Below the pieces are notes generated by a model. The model searched no databases and was not told the DNA's origin. It was given only the letters and a program-made list of their open reading frames with translations. From NCBI GenBank assembly GCA_030295235.1, contig AP026151.1, forward strand, positions 620,001 to 684,000: a stretch of DNA of 64,000 nt, written 5' to 3'. The position numbers were made by a program, and so were the translations under genes. Each line of letters begins with the position of its first letter. Position 1 is the stretch's first letter. The stretch comes from Fistulifera solaris (taxonomy: Eukaryota; Bacillariophyta; Bacillariophyceae; Naviculales; Stauroneidaceae). Below, piece after piece: positions 1 through 9,566 of this stretch.

Positions 1-2
1 TG

Positions 3-1376
3 TTTGCGTTTCGAATTCCGTGTGACCCAGATGACGAGTCGTTTTGCGACGAACATTTCCTTTCCTCTGAAACTGAAGCACTAGAGATAGCCAGCGCGTC
101 TTCGGTCTCTTGCCAACAAGAGGCTCGCTTGGATAGTGATTCCATCGACAAGGGCAAGCCTGGCATGTATGAATCGAATCCTATCGTGATTGCTGATCAG
201 CAGCCAACAAGCGTCTCTTTCAAGGTGAAGCAATCTTGGAGCACACCCGATGGAACTTTGGGTGCAATGAGCGTATACTACGAGAGTGCCGAAGATGAAT
301 CGATGGTTTGTGATGAAATCACAAACATCCATCAAGAAAGTTCACTGTATGCTGCAAAATGCGTGGATGGCATTGCGGAGATTGCTATCTTCGTTCGTGA
401 CGGTTCCTTTCAAGGGCTTATGGATGTGTCGACCACGATTCCACAAATGTGTTCGAAGGCTCGTGAATCTCCTTTTGGAAAACTCGCCGTATTCTTCTTT
501 ACTATTCCGTGTGATCCTTCCGACGAAAGCTTCTGTATCAGCACCGGAGTCGACAGCAGTGAACCTCTCAGCCGGCAAATGCGCGACGATAAAGAAGACC
601 ACATTGTCATTACATCCAATGAAATCATGTGTGGAACGATCCACGAGGAAACCTTTGAATCACCCGGTGATGCCTTGTCGTGGAAAAATGGAATCGAGTC
701 GAGAAGCTGCAACGTTTGGCAATTTTCTGGGGCGGCTCGGCAGCGGCAATTCCGACGTTCAAAAAGTGTTTCGAATGCCCGTCGAAGCCAGCTCTGCTAC
801 TATCCGATTCAAGCTATATGTGATCAACGGAGGATCCAACAAAGACACGCTGCAGTTCGGCATTCAGAATTCTTGGGTGAATCTCCGTTGACTTCCAACG
901 AAACAAGATATCATCAAGATGAAAGCATTACACTTCGGGGAACGCGCGTACGACAAAGTCAGCTTCAGCAGTACTTTTCATCATGATTCGACGTATGACA
1001 TTGAAATCGTCGTTCCCAGACGATGGTGGGTGAATCACAAGAAAATTCTGTCCTTTGGATTCCGGTGCTTACAACGAATGACATTCACGTGGACGGTTAC
1101 GGAATTGATGACTTTACCATTGAAGTGGATTGCGGAACCCAACGCCGAGCGAAAAGTCTTTCGCATGAACCAAGCAAAGAAAGTGACAATTTTTATTATT
1201 GTCAGTCAGCGGATTACCCGTGCGGCCAAGACATGGTGAATGTTTGTCACTATTCCTCGCGACAGGGATATCAAACATTTTGCATCCCGGAACAGGATTC
1301 GGAAGTCCTTCGGTTTTACCGCAATGATTACTGCGGACCGTGCGTGAACTACTTTCGCGGAGACCCTCTTCATTAA
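3..1376 (+). pseudogene. Cysteine-containing secreted-type repeat protein, 5' cut by window, broken frame
   Basis: The reading frame is already open at the window edge. The piece IPCDPDDESFC near position 20 recurs as IPCDPSDESFC near 510, so the protein has repeated modules. The second half reads like a beta-sandwich extracellular domain (AINGG-like core, then YGIDDFTIEVDC) followed by a cysteine-rich tail (CGQDMVNVCHY, FCIPEQDSEVLRFY, DYCGPCVNYF). Frame is lost by one extra G in the G-run at 729-732, by an in-frame TGA at 889-891, and by a one-base loss near 1063; the protein resumes after each. Two lesions look like homopolymer errors, but the TGA does not, so pseudogene status is likely but not certain. 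I cannot name the family; cell-surface or extracellular adhesion is a guess. Confidence 0.55.
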
Positions 1377-1738
1377 CTGATATCATAAAAAATAAACGTA
1401 AAAGAATGCACTTCCTCATCAATCATGATTGCAATAATGGGCTTCATCGCGTTTGTCGACTTTTTGATTTTGACGCCGTCGTCGCAATGCGTCGTTGTTC
1501 ACAATAATGAGGTCTTGGTTTGCATATAAAGAAGTCAGTACCGGTCAGATTCGTAAATACACTCTTTAGCTCAAACCGTCCGTCAGTCGTTCGCAGTGAT
1601 GTTGGTGTCTCAAAAAAAAACTGACGTCGTTCGAGATTCAACCTGTCATCGCAACACGGAAGTTGTGGTGGGAGATTCACTCATTCCTTCGTCCCTTGGA
1701 TGAAAGGATAGATAGACTTTTCATTCCTTCTTATTATC
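1377..1738 (+). promoter_or_regulatory. Gene-free upstream region of the MBOAT gene
   Basis: No gene is visible. A TATA-like stretch (TGCATATAAA, 1521-1530) lies about 210 bases before the MBOAT start and is followed by the string AGTACCGGT, which also appears upstream of several genes further along. Core-promoter function is inferred from position only. Confidence 0.3.
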
Positions 1739-3305
1739 ATGGAGCTTCCGGCTGCTTTAACCTCGGTCCTCGACCAAGGACTCGAGTCGATCTATGGTCT
1801 TCGAGAAGTGTTCGAGCCGACCGTCGTCCTCGGTAAGACATTTCATTTGAGGAAGGCTCATTCTTTCGGCAGTTCGTTCTCACTCTCTCTCTCTCTCTAC
1901 AGTCCCTTCGTTTGTCACAACACACGTGCAAAACCTCGCCGACAGTATCGGATTCGATGTCGAAACACTCAATTACACACTCGGACTCTTCCTTTGCTAT
2001 CCGTTGGGAATGATCATGAACTTGCTTCCGTACGGCACGATGCGGCACCTCTTTAGTTTCTTTTTCGGAGCCTTTTTGTTGCAGTTCACCATTGGTGTCC
2101 AATGGATTCATCAACTCATCAATTGTGTCATTGCGTATGTGATGTTCCTCACGCTGCCCCGGCGTCTGTCCTGCCAACTCGTCCCGACCTTTGTTTTGCT
2201 CTATCTGGTCTTTGGGCATTTGCACCGTCAGTATATCAACTACTTGGGATGGGATTTGGATTTCACGGGTGCCCAAATGATTTTGACGCAAAAACTCTAC
2301 ATGATGGCGTTCAATCTGTACGATGGAGAGCTCTTGGCCCAAAACAAACCATCCCGTGCGGCCCAAAAGTGCGCGCCCTTCGCCCTCCACGAAATGCCCT
2401 CTCTTTTGGAATTTCTTGGATACAGCTTTTGCTTTGCCAATATCTTGGCCGGACCGGCGTACGAATTCATCAGCTACAAACACGCGTGTGATGGAACACT
2501 GTTGTATGCGCCCGATGGAACACCGAAAGGAAAGATTCCCAGCAACGTATGGCCTTCACTGAAACCTTTTTTGATTAGTTTGTATTGCATGGGTGCGTTT
2601 GTCGTCATTGGTTCGAAATTTCCCCTCCAAGATCCGACGGATCCGCAAAAGAATTTGCCGGTCGTCGTGTCGGCCGAATTCTTGCAACAGCCGTGGTTTC
2701 AACGCATGATTTATTTGATGGTGGGACTCTTCTTTCATCGTCACAAGTACTACTTTGCCTGGAAGAATGCGGAAGGTGCGAATAATATCTGGTTTGTGGG
2801 ATTTGAAGGATTTGATGAAAAAGGTGAACCCAAGGGATGGGACATTTCCAACAATGTCGACATTATCGAATTTGAAACGGCGCCGAGTTTGAGTGTTCTG
2901 TCCCGGTCGTGGAACAAAAAGACGTCGCTGTGGCTCAATCGCTATGTGTACATTCGCACCAACGGAAGTCTTTTGGCCGTGTACAGTCTTTCCGCATTCT
3001 GGCATGGATTCTATCCCGGTTATTACCTCTTCTTCTTGTCCATCCCGTTGTTGACCGTGTGCGAACGCTTGGGACGCAAAAAAATTTCACCCCTCTTTTC
3101 TGCCAGTCGCTTCAGTTTGTACGGCATTCTCTGTACACTGGTCACGGCCGCGGCGGCCAGTTACATGGTCTCGGCCTTTGTCCTTTTGGCCTTGGATCGA
3201 TCGTGGGCCATCTGGAAGTCGTTCTACTTTGCCGGACACGTGCTTTGTGTCATCTTTTACTTGTTGGTCTCCAACCTTCCCACGCCGAAAACGAAAGAAA
3301 GCTAA
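1739..3305 (+). CDS. MBOAT lysophospholipid acyltransferase
   Basis: Two exons (1739-1832 and 1903-3305) join across a 70-nt GT-AG intron with a CT-rich 3' end, giving 498 residues. The protein is a polytopic membrane protein of the MBOAT family. The conserved asparagine region (SLWLNRYVYIR, about residue 374) and the catalytic histidine motif (SAFWHGFYPG, about residue 395) match the LPCAT/MBOAT1/2/5 branch, which re-acylates lysophospholipids in the Lands cycle at the ER. The N-terminus LPAALTSVLDQGLESIYG and the length fit that branch. The first ATG of exon 1 was chosen because it keeps the frame and gives the expected N-terminus. Substrate preference cannot be read from the sequence. Confidence 0.9.
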
Positions 3306-3549
3306 TTAGTTAATGAATTAATTATATATAACAGGCAGAAGCATTTCTAGTTCGTTCTGTCGATATGGAAACAATTTACAGTATTAGGTCTGGAAGATCC
3401 GGAATTTGTCCGAGTCCCGATGGGAAACCTGTTCCTTTGCTATTGAGACCGGTTTTTCAACGGTTATAATGAACTAAAAATAGAACATCTTCAGTACTTT
3501 TTGTCGGGTAATTCTTCAGGCAGGCTATCGCTCACTATTTTCGGCAGGC

Positions 3550-3665
3550 ATTGCGCGAAGTTCATCACATTGCGCGAAGTTTTCGCAATTGAGCGAAATG
3601 TTCGCGCAATGCGCGAAATTATTGCGCATTGTGCGAAGTTTGTCGCATTGAACGAAGTTTTCTAC
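3550..3665. repeat. Degenerate short direct repeats, unit ATTGCGCGAAGTT (left array)
   Basis: About six imperfect units of roughly 16-18 bases (TTGCGCGAAGTT, TTGAGCGAAATG, TTGTGCGAAGTT, TTGAACGAAGTT) follow each other in the same orientation inside putative element 1. Confidence 0.75.
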
Positions 3666-4105
3666 ACAATCAAATTGAACTGGTACTGCTTTAGTACAAA
3701 CTGACACAAAAGCACTATAGTGCGAAATCCACTTGCAAAACGAGCGACCTTTCAACGAAAACAAAACGACCACCATGGACAAAACATCGTTAATTTCCTT
3801 TCCTTTACGTGCAAGTGGAACAACCAGAAGCTTAAACGGAATAACATATAAGAAATGAACAGAAGTATGGAAGTTGAAGCACTGAAACGCCACAATAACT
3901 AAGCTTTCCGCCAATTTTTGCCCCGTAACGTCGCGAGTTCGAGCTTCGGCTTTTACTTTGCGATATAATGAAATACGATAGAATAAGATAACAACTTAGT
4001 CGTTTTATATTCATTTCGCTTATTTTGACTGTGTTGTTGTTAGCAATAGACGTACGAGCTTCTTTGCGGCTTTTTTCATGCTTTGCACCATGGTGAAAGT
4101 TGGCG

Positions 4106-4250
4106 TTGCGCGAAGTTCTTCACATTGAGCGAAATGTTCGCGCATCGCGCGAAGTTTTTGCGCGTTGTGCGAAGTTCGTTTGATTGGGCGAACTACGTCA
4201 CAATGAGCGAACTTTGTCATGCATTGCGCGAAGTTTTAGCGCGCAATCCC
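4106..4250. repeat. Degenerate short direct repeats, unit ATTGCGCGAAGTT (right array)
   Basis: About eight imperfect units of the same type as at 3550-3665, in the same orientation, with spacing near 17-18 bases. The remainder of the element (3666-4105) shows no gene. Confidence 0.75.
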
Positions 4251-4640
4251 GCATCACTACTGTACTGTATGGAAAGGAGCCGCGTGGTCTGGCTGGCGCG
4301 TCCGGCATGCGCGAAAATTAGCGAGTGTGACGAATCGTGGATGTTTTTAGTCACGATTCCGGATCTTCCTGTTGACCGAATTTCTGGATGGGTATAAAGT
4401 ATAGACCCAAAGACAGGTACAGTCAAAACGTATACATACGAATGACGTCGAATTCGTGACAGATTTCACGTTGGAAGAACACGCACAACACCACCCATTT
4501 TTTCCAGTTGATGTTTATTTTGGAAGAAAGACATCAACGCAAGCAATTCCGCAACGTTTCAAGTACCAGGTATCGGCAAAGCCGCACCAAACCATCCATG
4601 TTCTACCTTTTGTTTGCTTAGTTTAGCACAAAGGATCATT

Positions 4641-7116
4641 ATGGCGTGGAAATACACGTACCTATGGAGCGTGATCGCTCCACTACTATTCCTACCGCCG
4701 ACGGCATCTTTTACAACAACCAGTGTTTCGGTTCGAACACCGAAGTGGGCTCTATCCAGCACTCCTCTCGACAATAACAACAACCGAAAGAAGAAGAAAA
4801 CGAAATCCATTACGATCAAAGAATGGAGTCAAAAATAAAGAACAGTCCGACGGTAGAAACTACGACGAAAAAATACCGTCGCTCACGGAAACGCGTCGAA
4901 CATCCGAAACAGACGTACTTGTACAAGAGTCAACGGGAGCGATTGGAACGAGCGGGGGAAGAAGAAAAGCGGGAGACGACATCATTACCCGATGTTTTGG
5001 CACAAGCCAAGGAGTTTGGAATGGTGCCTTCCGCGCAACATTGTGATCCGGACGGTACGGAACCAAAAATTGTCGGACGAATCCAGGTCAGTGAGGAAGA
5101 CGGTAGCAGTGGATCTTATGCGTATTTGATTGAAAAACCAGCGGGTTGGGCTATTTTGGGAGGTGGTGGATCGTCCAATAAAACGACAGAGAGCTATCGC
5201 AAGACGAAAAGCAAAAAGCATCGAGTTATCATTCAAGAGAAAGATGGAACAAAAGATGTCTTGGAGTATGATGAAAACGATATTCTGGCATGGATGACCC
5301 CTGAGGAGATCGAGGAGTATAACGCTTCGGAGGAAGCCGAAGAAGAAACGAAACGGAGATCGATCACCATTGTGGATGAAGACGACGACTCTGTCGACAC
5401 AGTTTTGGACGACGACAGCGACGTCGTAGAAGTAATGGTAGATGATCGCGAAGAAGAAGAGGATCTTGTCGACAATTTTGAGTCCGAGCCCTCATCATTC
5501 GAAACAGATGGGACGCTAGACTTGAACGAAGAAGATATGGACCCGAAAACTCTGGAAAATCTTCGCCGTATCGCCGCTCGCCGTCAAACGCAATCGCGAA
5601 CTGCGTCGTTTGCTCCTTATTCTCGTCCATCTGTTGTTTCATGGCTCAAAGATGTCAAGGCCCAGGAGGGGATGCCCGTTCGTGGTGGGAACTTTTGGAC
5701 GGCTTTGGCGGGGGCCGCGGATGTCGACGACTCTGGTTTGGTTTTATTATGCCCAAAAGCAAATGCTGCGAACGTGTTTGTTGAGCTGACAGAGTATGTA
5801 GCTGTACTTGGAACAGGCGGGTATGTTGCTCCAAAGTCTAAGCTGAAAGCTTCCAAAGGACTGGAAGAATCGATCGTCGTTGATGAGTTGTCTAGGATGC
5901 GGAAGGGACGTCTCGAAGATACGGTCCATACGGTGAAAGTGACTGTTCCGGATAACGGATCTACATGTGGCCACATTATCGATACTCTTCAGTCGAAGTA
6001 CAAGGATGGCATAAGAGGCGATCCGTCCGCAAATCCCCTTGACCGTCGAGCCCGGCGGCGTCTCATGCATTGTGGCGCAATGACTGTATCTAGTCTGATA
6101 TGTGATGACACAGTCACGTACACTGTGCCTTCATTCCCTGACGATATCGCAATCTTAGTAGAACGAAGTACTGATATGTTCAAATCAGGTCGTTTCCGAG
6201 GGAGATCTGGTTTGATGGATAATCCTTGACAACGTGCTATCGGGAAGTCAATGGGATTGCCGACGGTATTCCTGGCTGGACTGTCGATCGGTACGACAAG
6301 TGGCTTTTTGTACAACATGACCCGCAATATCCAAGAGGCCCTCTTCCGTCCATCCATGACGGGAAAACCGCCGGGGTTTATTGCTTGGAGGCTCGACAAG
6401 ATCGAAGTGCGATGGGGTCGCAGGAGGGAATTAAGCCAAGGCTGCTCGAGGGACAACCGCTGAAGGGCAATCTGACTGTTCTTGAGAATGGCATCAAGTA
6501 TGTCGTAAGCCTTGACAAGGATTTTTCTACTGGTATTTTCCTTGACCAGCGTCCGCAGCGAGCCTGGTTGTCCCAGAACTGTGACGAAAACACACACGTT
6601 CTAAACTGCTTCGCCCACACGGGTGCATTTTCTGTCGCCGCTGCTTCTGCTGGCGCTTCCACTGTGAGCCTTGATCTTTCTCAAAAATGGCTAGGTCGAC
6701 TTCCTGAACATTTCAAGGCTAACAACATACCATTTGATGAACGACACGATTGCATTTACGGAGACTGCTTTGATTGGCTTGAGCGCTTGGCTAAGCGAGG
6801 AGAAAAGTATGATATAGTTATCCTCGATCCTCCAAGCTCAAGTGTCGGGGGTCGCAAAAAGAAACGATGGAGTATCAAGAGCGATCTGGACGAGCTTGTG
6901 GCACTCGCAGCAAGGCTTGTAAAAGATGGAGGTTTACTTTGGACCACGACAAATAGTGCGACTTTGACTTCCGTAAAAATGGCGAAGATGTGCATAAAAG
7001 GTTTCGAAGAAGCCGGAATCGAATCAGCACGGCTCGAACGGATACAGCCGATGCCTTACGATTTCCCATCAACAGGGAGTCAACCTGTAAAAAACTTGGT
7101 TTGGCGGATACGGTGA
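4641..7116 (+). CDS. Plastid-targeted RlmI-like rRNA (cytosine-C5) methyltransferase, two homopolymer frame breaks
   Basis: The start (4641) gives a signal peptide with the diatom import motif at its end (PPTASF then TTTS), so delivery to the plastid stroma is expected. An acidic linker follows. The C-terminal third is a class I SAM-dependent methyltransferase: YREVNGIADGIPGWTVDRY, the turn FSTGIFLDQR, motif I NCFAHTGAFSV, and motif IV DIVILDPPSSS, as in bacterial RlmI, which makes m5C in 23S rRNA. The frame breaks twice: in the A-run 4831-4835 and in the TT at 6225-6226. Both behave as one missing base in a homopolymer, and the conserved sequence continues directly in the next frame, so I treat this as one gene of about 825 residues. 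The exact rRNA target is inferred from the family. Confidence 0.75.
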
Positions 7117-7203
7117 AACCTACTTGTAACAACCCATTAATAAAGGTTACGTTGTCGATGTTCCGTTTCGATATCGGTAAATGCGCGTGATTAACAGTCG
7201 AAC

Positions 7204-9052
7204 TTATAGAAACGAGAAGGAGAATGACGGGCAGGGCCCCGCTTCTTTCGCTTGTTCGATGACACTTTTCTTAGGCGCCTCGGCATCCTTCCAAGCTCTA
7301 CATGTCCATGTTGGTACTTTTAGAGCCTCGCTGAGAAGTTCGGGGACCTGTTGCTTCAAAGCCTTTTTGAATTCCTCCGATAAATGCTCTGGCTTTATAC
7401 TTTCTTCTCTATCACGACATCCACTGATTTGGTCAACTTTTGTTTCCAAAAATTTGAGTGTGTTCGAAAGGTTGCTATCACTGACATAATTGTGCGTGAT
7501 AGCAATGTTCATTTTATCGAGATTCACCACCAGATGCCACCAGCCATGTGGCACAAAGATAACATCGCCCGGCATCGCAGTGCATTCCAATGGCCGTTCG
7601 TGCAATGGCGCCGATTGTTTGCGCTGCATGTGCTCGTCCCAGAATTGGAAAATCCATTCACCCACCGATAAAGGCAATGTCACTTCATCGCCGTCCGCAC
7701 TGGGATGAACGCCCGGCGGCGTTACCCCGGGCGGATAGAATATCCATCGTTTTCTACCGCAAATCGCCGCATTCCACGCATGAGTACAATTGGGATCAAT
7801 GTGAAACACCGAGCCACTCCTCTTGGGACCAGCGATTAGCCATGTATGATCCGGTCGTCGTCCTTCCCCTAATACTTGGAATAGATCGTGTCCATTCGAT
7901 TTCATGAGTTCAGGATCCCAGTACGGACACGAGCTTTTCAAATCCTCCATATAATCATTCCACAAGTGCGATCCCGGCTCCAAAGCGGTTCGATCGAAAA
8001 GATACAACGGCGCTTCTTCCAATATGGTCGACTCACAGTATTTAAGATAAGCGTCGAGAGAAAAGTTACCGGGAAGGGGAGCTACCCCACTGGTGGTTCG
8101 AAAGGTACGACCGGCCGCATGCTGCAGTAGATACTCGGGCCGATTCCATCGTTCAAACGCCTTCCAATCTTTTGCGGCCCCTTCAATGAGAACGGGAATA
8201 TTGGGTTTTTCATAACGCGACTTGAATTGTGATACGGTGAGATCGTTCACGGAAACTCGTTCCAACGTATCTGTCGGGGATCGATCCAACCAGACTAGAG
8301 GTACACGTGAGAGATTGTTACTCGTGTGTGACCAATTACCATTGTTATCTTACGTACCTTTAGGAATAGAGAAAGATCGACACGAATGCAATCGATACAG
8401 AGTATCCGAATAGATTCCCGGAATGCTCATGGGTCGGTGGGGAGGAATCGTCTCCGAATAGAAGAGTTTGACGTAGGTATCTTTCCACGTGGGACCGACG
8501 TTTCGAATGGCTCTCTTTTCACATTGTCGCAACACCAAATCTCTCCACAGTTCGGGTGAATGACCGGCTAGGTCTCGGTGAGATTCGAAAAGAAAGCAAC
8601 CTCAGATACGGTTTGTTTGACACGTACCCACGTAAAAATATCGACACGAACGGACCAACTGCTCGTCACCGAATTACGAGATGAAGACGTCAGAAGCCCC
8701 GCAAATGTACATGCTACACACCTTCAGTTACTTACACACCCCAGATCACGTCCATTGCAATATCCCAAAATATGAAGCCACGCATCATCATCGGGAAGCA
8801 GATCGGAAGGACGGATGGCGGAACGGGCTTGTTCCGCAAAGAAGACATTCTCCACCGGGCAGGGCGCCGTACGCTGTGAATACACTAGTCAGTGGAAGCC
8901 TAGTTGTGGATATTTCTTGGTACAAACTACTTACGATGAAGGTGTTCGAGCTCGGCAAAATCGGAAGCGGTGACATCCAATCGCATCCGTTTCGATGGGC
9001 TCGTCCGTCTTTCACAAGGTGCTTCCGTCATTTCACTCTTTGATTTCCCCAT
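7204..9052 (-). CDS. F-box / JmjC-domain oxygenase (JMJD6-like)
   Basis: Five exons on the - strand: 9052-8935, 8884-8736, 8658-8628, 8573-8358 and 8294-7204. All introns are GT-AG, 50-77 nt, and the model stays in frame for 534 residues. Exons 2-4 assemble a full F-box (LPDDDAWLHILGYC to SPELWRDLVLRQ). The last exon carries a JmjC double-stranded beta-helix with the iron ligands FHID and the distal histidine in IAITHNYV, as in JMJD6 and plant F-box-JmjC proteins. Expected role is a 2-oxoglutarate/Fe(II) hydroxylase or demethylase that can also join an SCF ubiquitin ligase. The gene ends 87 bases from the stop of the convergent methyltransferase gene. The substrate is unknown. Confidence 0.85.
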
Positions 9053-9302
9053 GTCTCTTATTGTCGTCGCCCTTCTCTGATTTCGATGATGGTTGGTTGC
9101 TTCTTGTTGGGTGATTCTGTTGAATGGTTTTTGAAAGTCGTCGTCGTTTTTGTTCTTCGTGTTTTTTGCGGCCCATTTTAGTCAGCGTACGAAAACAGAC
9201 GGCTGATTATACGCCCTCTATCTAAAAACCAAGTTTTTGTCTTACCATCACGGATGCGTCGACGCATTTTACGAAAAAACTCTTGAAAATTTTCATGGAA
9301 AC

Positions 9303-9371
9303 GACGTTAAAATTCTGCCTCGCCGTAGGCTTTACGTAGAAACTTGTACTGAGAGGCAGAATTTTAACGTC
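9303..9371. mobile_element. 69-bp hairpin repeat, copy 1
   Basis: Ends are a perfect 18-base inverted repeat (GACGTTAAAATTCTGCCT and its complement) around a 33-base loop. A second 69-base copy with the same arms and only a few loop changes is at 45706-45774. It sits in the 9053-9566 gap between two divergent genes; otherwise that gap holds only a short perfect hairpin, GCTTCGCA-CGT-TGCGAAGC, at 9500-9518. Confidence 0.7.
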
Positions 9372-9566
9372 CTTCCATGGCTCAATCAAAATCGACTTCA
9401 TGGACCTTTCGGAACTCTTGGATCGTTTTCTCAGGATGTAGCCATTTACAATGCAACCTTCTAAATTCAGCAGCGAATCAATGTTGAGAGCGGATAGCTG
9501 CTTCGCACGTTGCGAAGCTCACTTGATTCTTTATCCGAGCATCACAATAAAAAACAGCGATTGGCC

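Larger units (their letters stand above)
3392..4369. mobile_element. Putative non-autonomous DNA element 1 with subterminal repeat arrays
   Basis: GGAAGATCCGGAAT (3392-3405) lies inverted to the right end TCACGATTCCGGATCTTCC (4351-4369). The same 19-base end bounds a second element at 36895-37809 in both orientations. Between the ends there is no convincing gene. Two arrays of a short repeat sit roughly 120-160 bases inside each end, the layout of subterminal transposase-binding sites in hAT or CACTA-like elements. I found no clear target-site duplication and the left end is only 14 bases, so the transposon reading is an inference. The left end lies 86 bases after the MBOAT stop codon. Confidence 0.5.

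Noticed and set aside
1737-2483. 248-codon - strand open frame
   Set aside because: Antisense to the clear MBOAT gene.
6223-6229. Programmed -1 frameshift in the RlmI-like gene
   Set aside because: No slippery heptamer or downstream structure seen, and the same kind of one-base loss occurs in many unrelated genes here.
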